Below are positions 58,952-64,000 of a DNA stretch of 64,000 nucleotides, one piece after another. Below the pieces are notes generated by a model. That model was not told the origin of the DNA and did no database searches. It worked only from the letters and a program-made list of their open reading frames with translations. The stretch spans positions 16,369,518-16,433,517 of the forward strand of contig NC_087377.1 of NCBI RefSeq assembly GCF_963675165.1. Reading direction: 5' to 3'. A program made the translations under genes and the position numbers. The stretch is from Halichondria panicea. Taxonomy: Eukaryota > Porifera > Demospongiae > Suberitida > Halichondriidae. Positions within the stretch are counted from its first letter, which is position 1. Each line of letters starts with the position of its first letter.

Positions 58952-61900
58952 CTAAGTTTCAGGCACTTCTTGGTCATCACTGTTCTCATTTTCAGAGTCT
59001 ATCTCTTCGATATGATGGTTGGAGACCCTCTTTGTAGAGTAGGGCTTGACCCTGGCCTTGGAAATAAGCTTAGCATCTGACCAATTTGGAGGTGCCATCT
59101 CTTCATCCTCATCTCCGTCCACTTGACTCTCGACAACGATATCAGAGTGACTGAAAGTAGACACACCTTCTTCGGCTAGTTTTACTTGACTCGTAGACGC
59201 TAGTAGAATATCTGTTTGGTTATCATCACTTTTGCTCCTTTTCTCCGGGAGTGAGCTAGCTTCAGAATCGAGATTTACCGTGTTATAATTACTGTATATA
59301 TATGTGTTGCCTACAGAGGAGGATGTAGCGGTAGTGCCCGTGTTTGCCTCGGATGTACGAGTGCCTTTTTCTGTGGAGTTTGTATGTGAGGGTGTGTTGC
59401 CTGTGGAGAAGGACGCACCGGTAGTGCCCGTGTTTGCCTTGGGTGTACGAGTGCCTGTTCCTGTGGAGTTTGTATGTGAGGGTGTGTTACCTGTGGAGGA
59501 GGACATACCGGTAGTGCCCGTGTTTTCCTTGGGTGTACGAGTGCCTGTTCCTGTGGAGTTTGTATGTGAGGGTGTGTTAACTGTGGAGGAGGACATACCG
59601 GTAGTGCCCGTGTTTGCCTTGGGTGTACGAGTGCCTGTTCCTGTGGAGTTTGTATGTGAGGGTGTGTTAACTGTGGAGGAGGACATACCGGTAGTGCCCG
59701 TGTTTGCCTTGGGTGTACGAGTGCCTGTTCCTGTGGAGTTCGTGTTCTTATACTGTGAGGGGTGGAGGAGTGAGGACTTGTAGCGGCCACAACACAGATC
59801 TCTCCATAATTCCCGAGCTTCTCCATTGAAGATAACAAAGAACAGAAATATATAGAACCCTTGAAACGATGCAAAGACAGCGAAAAAAATTTGGAAGATA
59901 GTTCGAACAGCGTTGCTACCATTAATATTGATTGTGAGTGCAGCAAAGAGCCAGGTGAGGCCAAACAGGAACATGACACCAGAGATGCTCACAAGTAGTC
60001 GGAGGGAAGTTTTGATACTCATTTTTTGATTTGATCTCTTCATGTTTTCGCGAGTGTGTTTCAGGAGGATGACAATGACCCAGATGAAGATGACCATGTT
60101 GAAGAGGAGAACGGCAAATATAGGAGCCAGGAAAGCACCAAAGAACACACCAGGATGCTTGAGGAAACAGCTGCATACAAAAACACATTCATGACATCAT
60201 TTTAGCCACAGGAATGAACACCATATCAATATACTTGCACACGAAAATATTTACTCAAACTCACATTCCTCCAGTGACATTTCCGGTGATGGGGTCAACA
60301 TTCCGAGTGATGATGAGGTCTGTCTCGGGAGTTGTCCCGTCAGCCAGATCAATAATCATCGGGATAAGGACAGGAATCAGGGGGAACACTGGGGGGGGGG
60401 GGGGGGAGGGGGGAGTGAATTGTTTTTTCTAGGCTGCCTTGTAAGTCCACAAGCTTATGGCCTAACTAAACATTTATATACTGTGTAATTGATAGTAAAG
60501 AGCGGAGATACATGATTTTTAAGCTGGTATTACTAAACCATAATGCTTTTGCTATTACAAGCATGTATAGTGAACAATAGTTGTACAACACTCATCATGA
60601 ACTTAAAGATTTGCTATAATTATAATTGTACAGAGCCTATTATAGTGTGGTCGCACTGTGTGCACTGAAATGGTTGACTTACGTATTAGTGTTTGCATTT
60701 TGTGAGATGAATGTAGGTTGTATGGCATGCATAGTACATGTACAGGAAAACTTACGCCAACAAGCTAGAGATAAAATGATGATAAAATTGGTCGTGATTG
60801 TCATGAAGACTAGGACTAGTTTCTGGAACATGAGCAAGGCCTCTGCCCCCATCCACATGACGGACACCAGAGAGAAGTAGTGGATGAGGATGGACACAAA
60901 CACACAGCCTCCGTACACCTCGATACGTTCAATACCCACAGCAAACACAATGAGCATGCACAGGATGGCTATGGACAGCTGGATGTGGTACTTGGAGTTG
61001 TCTCTCTCTCTCAGTTTTCTGCAAAATAGAGAGAAAGTACAGTTAAACTTTTTTTATCCATTCAACAACACAAAATAATTGCTCAGTTAATTACAAAATC
61101 ACAATGCAATGTGTACTCCAACCTACAAAAGTAGACCACCGTAGGCACCCCTCAGCTAGGCTAAAAACAGTCATATACCAGGGATACCAGGGATCGACCT
61201 GGTATGACTGTTTTTAGTCTGAGGGGTAACATACAGCTTATAGAGCAATGTTATGATACACTATTATAGCCTCACGATTACTTACTTGAACATTATCATA
61301 GTGATGATTGTGACTACCAGTCCTACACAAGACAGCGCTATGCCAATGTAGCTTATGAAGGAGAGCACCTGATCCACAGTCGGATCATTCATACAGTCCT
61401 GAGCTCTTTGGCAAATGTCCTGAGGCCGGAAACAACAGGAAAATGAAATAATACACCCCATCACTGCACAAGTTTAAAGAGAATACTGTACTGAGCAATG
61501 AACTTACAACGAGCACAGCAAAGTTGGTGAGATGGGTACAGCTGCAACGGAAAGTGGTTTCATTCACCACTTCAGTGGTACAGCCGTCGGTGATCCAACT
61601 GTCACTGACAAAGTCCCATGACACACAACGAGCAGTGCTGGGGTTAGTCTGAATTATAAGGGGACATATAAATTTGAGCGGGCACAGTACCCAGGAAATT
61701 CTGCACAGTTGGCCAAGTCTCATGTAGCTAGCCATCACTAGCCAACATAACATGATTATAATTATTAGGTACAGAACTTTTATAAGTAGATAGGGAGTAT
61801 AATTATAGTACACATTTCCTACCATACGACTATACCCCCGGCAGCATGCACTGTTTACAAGCGACAGAAAATTGAGAGGCATCAAACATTTAGCGGTGTG

Positions 61901-64000
61901 TACTGTGTCCTTACACTTGAGTTCTCCGGTAGAGGTAGCAGGCCTAGTGTGATAACCACGGGGGGATCGAGGGGAACAATGCCACCAAAGTCAATACCAG
62001 GTCCCACGGTAGCAGCCACAATAGGAGTACCCACGGCCGTCTCTCGCACGGTCACGTTGTCCCTCACTACGGCTAACAAGTTTGTCGGCAAAAGAGCCGC
62101 GTTTTCATAGAGGGCAAAGTACACACCGATAACGGGTCTGTCAGCTGGTACCTGGTTGAAGAGCTCGGGTGGGAGTGCGATGGAGGCGGGGACTCCAGCT
62201 GTGGGGGGGTGGGTGTGTAATAATTATGAGATAGACAACTAACATACGTGTACGTACCTCTACGGGTGAAATCTTCCGTTCTTCCTTCTCTCATAAAAGT
62301 TTCAGTGGTGCCCTGAACAAAACAAGGGGCAGTTGGTCAATAGCGTTATACTAAGCACAGTCACTCTACATTCTTAGCTCTACTGGTACAATGCTCGCCT
62401 CCCCCAAGCTCCAATAACAGTACTCACCAGTTCAACGATGATTGTGACATCTGTGAATTCCACAGTGAGGTTGGACTGTTGTGCAAATTGTGTTGCCACG
62501 GCCTCAAATGATTCAACAATTCTGTAAGGGGTAAATTACGTCAGTATCATTCAAATTATAGGCTCTAGATCTCTAACAGGCTTACCTGGAGGTAGTATTG
62601 ACCTCAAGACTGGAGGGCTGCCATTGTACGAGAGAGTTCAAAGTCTGACCCAAATGTGTCACCACCTGGAAAATAAACTAATAAACTAAAGCACACAATT
62701 TACTTAATCTGGGTTGGAATCCAGAGTAAACCTAACCGCGTTCGTGTAAACGGCCCTTATCCGGATTCTAATCCGGATTAGCCAACCCACTTCTGGAGGT
62801 GGTGCAGAAGCGGTTTAGCTGTGAGTAAACACAAAGGCTCATTCTGAGGTGTTGTACATGTTTGTGGGTGTTTCTAGAGTAAGCCTGTAGCTTCTTATCA
62901 GCCAATGTTTGCGCAAATGCAATTAGTGGTCATTTTACTATGCCCACTACTTAGAAAAATCTGACCCGCTTCAATCCAGATTCATCCCAGATTAGGTGTC
63001 GTGTAAACGGGGCTTAAGCGATTCTTGCTACAAGATGCTGTCTACATGTATACGTACGTAAAAACACATAATTATGTTATATGCATGGGATGCATCATCG
63101 TATTTTAGTGTTAAAATGACAGACATTTATGTCATTTCTACATTAAATTTCAAATGATGCATTTTATTTGAGATGTTTTATGTTATTATAACATATCTGT
63201 GATATAGGTTGACATGCTAGCGTACAATTTCATTGATGGGTACAATGGTGGTGTTGGTGAAGTTAGCGATGCTGTTGAACACAGTGGACACATCATTGAG
63301 AAACTGCATGGTCTGAAGGAACGTCCTGTTCTCAGAGAGGGTAGTAAAGGACGAAACAACCTCACTGACGTTGGTGTAAGTCTCCTCTGATATCTACAAA
63401 ACAAATTCATTAGCTTGTGCTTGCGTGAAATGCAACACAAATACATAAAATTATGTCACTTACTGTTTCGGGGACAACATTTTCGAGTGGAGCTGTGTGT
63501 GTGTGTGTGTGTGTGTGGGTGGAATTCACATGCATCTATTAAAAAAGCAATATATAACTTAATAGGCTGGCTATCAATAGATTGCTATAATGATAGAGTG
63601 GTTTATTGTAGTTTCGAAAATGTACTTTTGAGAGAGTATGCTAAGCAAGCTGACTCTCAAACTTTCCATCAACTCATACTTACACATAATTATTTTGATA
63701 AATAATATTGTGCTTTCATTTGCTGCAAATTCGCCAAATATAGTACCCTAAAATTAGTTGCCGTATATACTGCAATCTGATTGGCTAAAACAAAGTGTTC
63801 TATCCGACTTGTACTTACTTAGAAAATCATGTACTTTACTTAGAAAATCATAAAGATTAGACAAATCTGATTGGCTAGATACTCACGGTTGCTATGATCT
63901 AAAATGCTGTTTAGCACACGATTTAGACTACGTTTGGGATACCACAGCCTTTGGGCTTCTAAATCATGTAGAAAAACTTCCTAAACAGTGTCTGACTATT
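58952..64000 (-). CDS. Adhesion GPCR gene C, 3' part
   Basis: Minus-strand exons: 63464-63492, 63226-63393, 62586-62665, 62428-62521, 62258-62312, 61915-62198, 61508-61648, 61286-61419, 60756-61018, 60265-60388, 58952-60170. They match gene B exon for exon: GAIN, GPS (CTHLTNFAVLV), TM1-TM7. The 5' part is cut off by the window edge; an LDLa exon would be expected just beyond 64000. The cytoplasmic tail is long, contains five tandem 30-residue Ser/Thr-rich units and ends with the acidic motif and QEVPET shared with gene A. Introns are near-identical to gene B by eye, so the duplication is recent or the copies are being homogenised. Confidence 0.9.
59304..59741 (-). repeat. Coding 90-bp tandem repeat in the gene C tail
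   Basis: Five units of 30 codons with the consensus NSTGTGTRTPKANTGTTG followed by MSSSTVNTPSHT. The two nearest the membrane are almost identical and the last is diverged. Genes A and B have a single unit at this place. The peptide is Ser/Thr-rich and probably disordered and phosphorylated. Confidence 0.9.
60391..60411 (+). repeat. G-rich tract at the ECL2 exon acceptor
   Basis: A run of G on the plus strand, i.e. the C-rich polypyrimidine tract of the acceptor for exon 60265-60388. The equivalent sites in genes A (21758-21769) and B (41113-41132) are also homopolymer-rich. Confidence 0.6.
61147..61222. repeat. Inverted-repeat hairpin, gene C copy
   Basis: Same palindrome as 41855-41931, at the same intron position. 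Confidence 0.7.
62705..63020. mobile_element. MITE-like element in a GAIN intron of gene C
   Basis: Same element as 43418-43735 at the same intron position, with a small difference at its left border. Non-coding. Confidence 0.6.

Noticed and set aside
59304-59783. 159-codon plus-strand open frame over the gene C tail
   Set aside because: It is the antisense shadow of the 90-bp coding repeat; repeats of length divisible by three open frames on both strands.

Overview
The window is animal nuclear DNA. Genes are split into many short, mostly phase-1 exons with canonical GT/AG introns, introns and spacers are AT-rich and full of GCATGC-type palindromes, and the proteins are metazoan extracellular modules (Ig, sushi/CCP, Calx-beta, LDLa, GAIN/GPS) joined to adhesion-GPCR seven-helix domains. 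Compact modular genes of this kind, next to a tectonin lectin gene, suggest a demosponge (Amphimedon-like). That assignment is inference; no species marker is visible. There are no prokaryotic operons, rRNAs, CRISPR arrays or convincing tRNAs.

Layout. (1) 1-12268, +: the 3' part of a large modular extracellular gene (8 Ig, 9 sushi and 3 Calx-beta modules, then a Cys-rich C-terminus), with no membrane segment seen. (2) 15583-22840, +: a complete adhesion GPCR, gene A, 1349 aa: signal peptide, 2 Calx-beta, sushi, Ig, Calx-beta, LDLa, GAIN/GPS, 7TM. (3) 23581-27067 and 27931-31328, -: two tandem copies of an 8-exon, 399-aa gene with an SPFH/major-vault-like beta region and a coiled coil. (4) 32556-32732, -: an orphan cytoplasmic-tail-like exon with repeated EEYEIP motifs. 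(5) 33225-36958, -: a six-Ig surface protein with a probable GPI tail, an apparent frameshift in its first domain and a large intronic minisatellite; a broken copy of one of its exons lies upstream. (6) 38581-39318, -: an intronless six-blade tectonin lectin. (7) 40261-58507, -: adhesion GPCR gene B, 39 exons, 2373 aa, 13 Calx-beta domains plus LDLa, GAIN/GPS and 7TM, a domain order like vertebrate ADGRV1/VLGR1. (8) 58952-64000, -: the 3' end of gene C, a near-duplicate of the 3' half of gene B, cut by the window edge.

The exon sets were rebuilt by hand from splice sites and reading frame. Coding lengths of genes A (4050 nt), B (7122 nt) and both SPFH-like copies (1200 nt each) are exact multiples of three, which supports the models. 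The locus is a receptor cluster shaped by exon shuffling of 1-1 modules, tandem duplication (A/B/C; the SPFH-like pair), later decay (tail of B, Ig exon copy) and insertion of several fold-back or MITE-like elements. The most notable item is the A/B/C receptor family: one conserved LDLa-GAIN-7TM chassis carrying very different numbers of Calx-beta domains.
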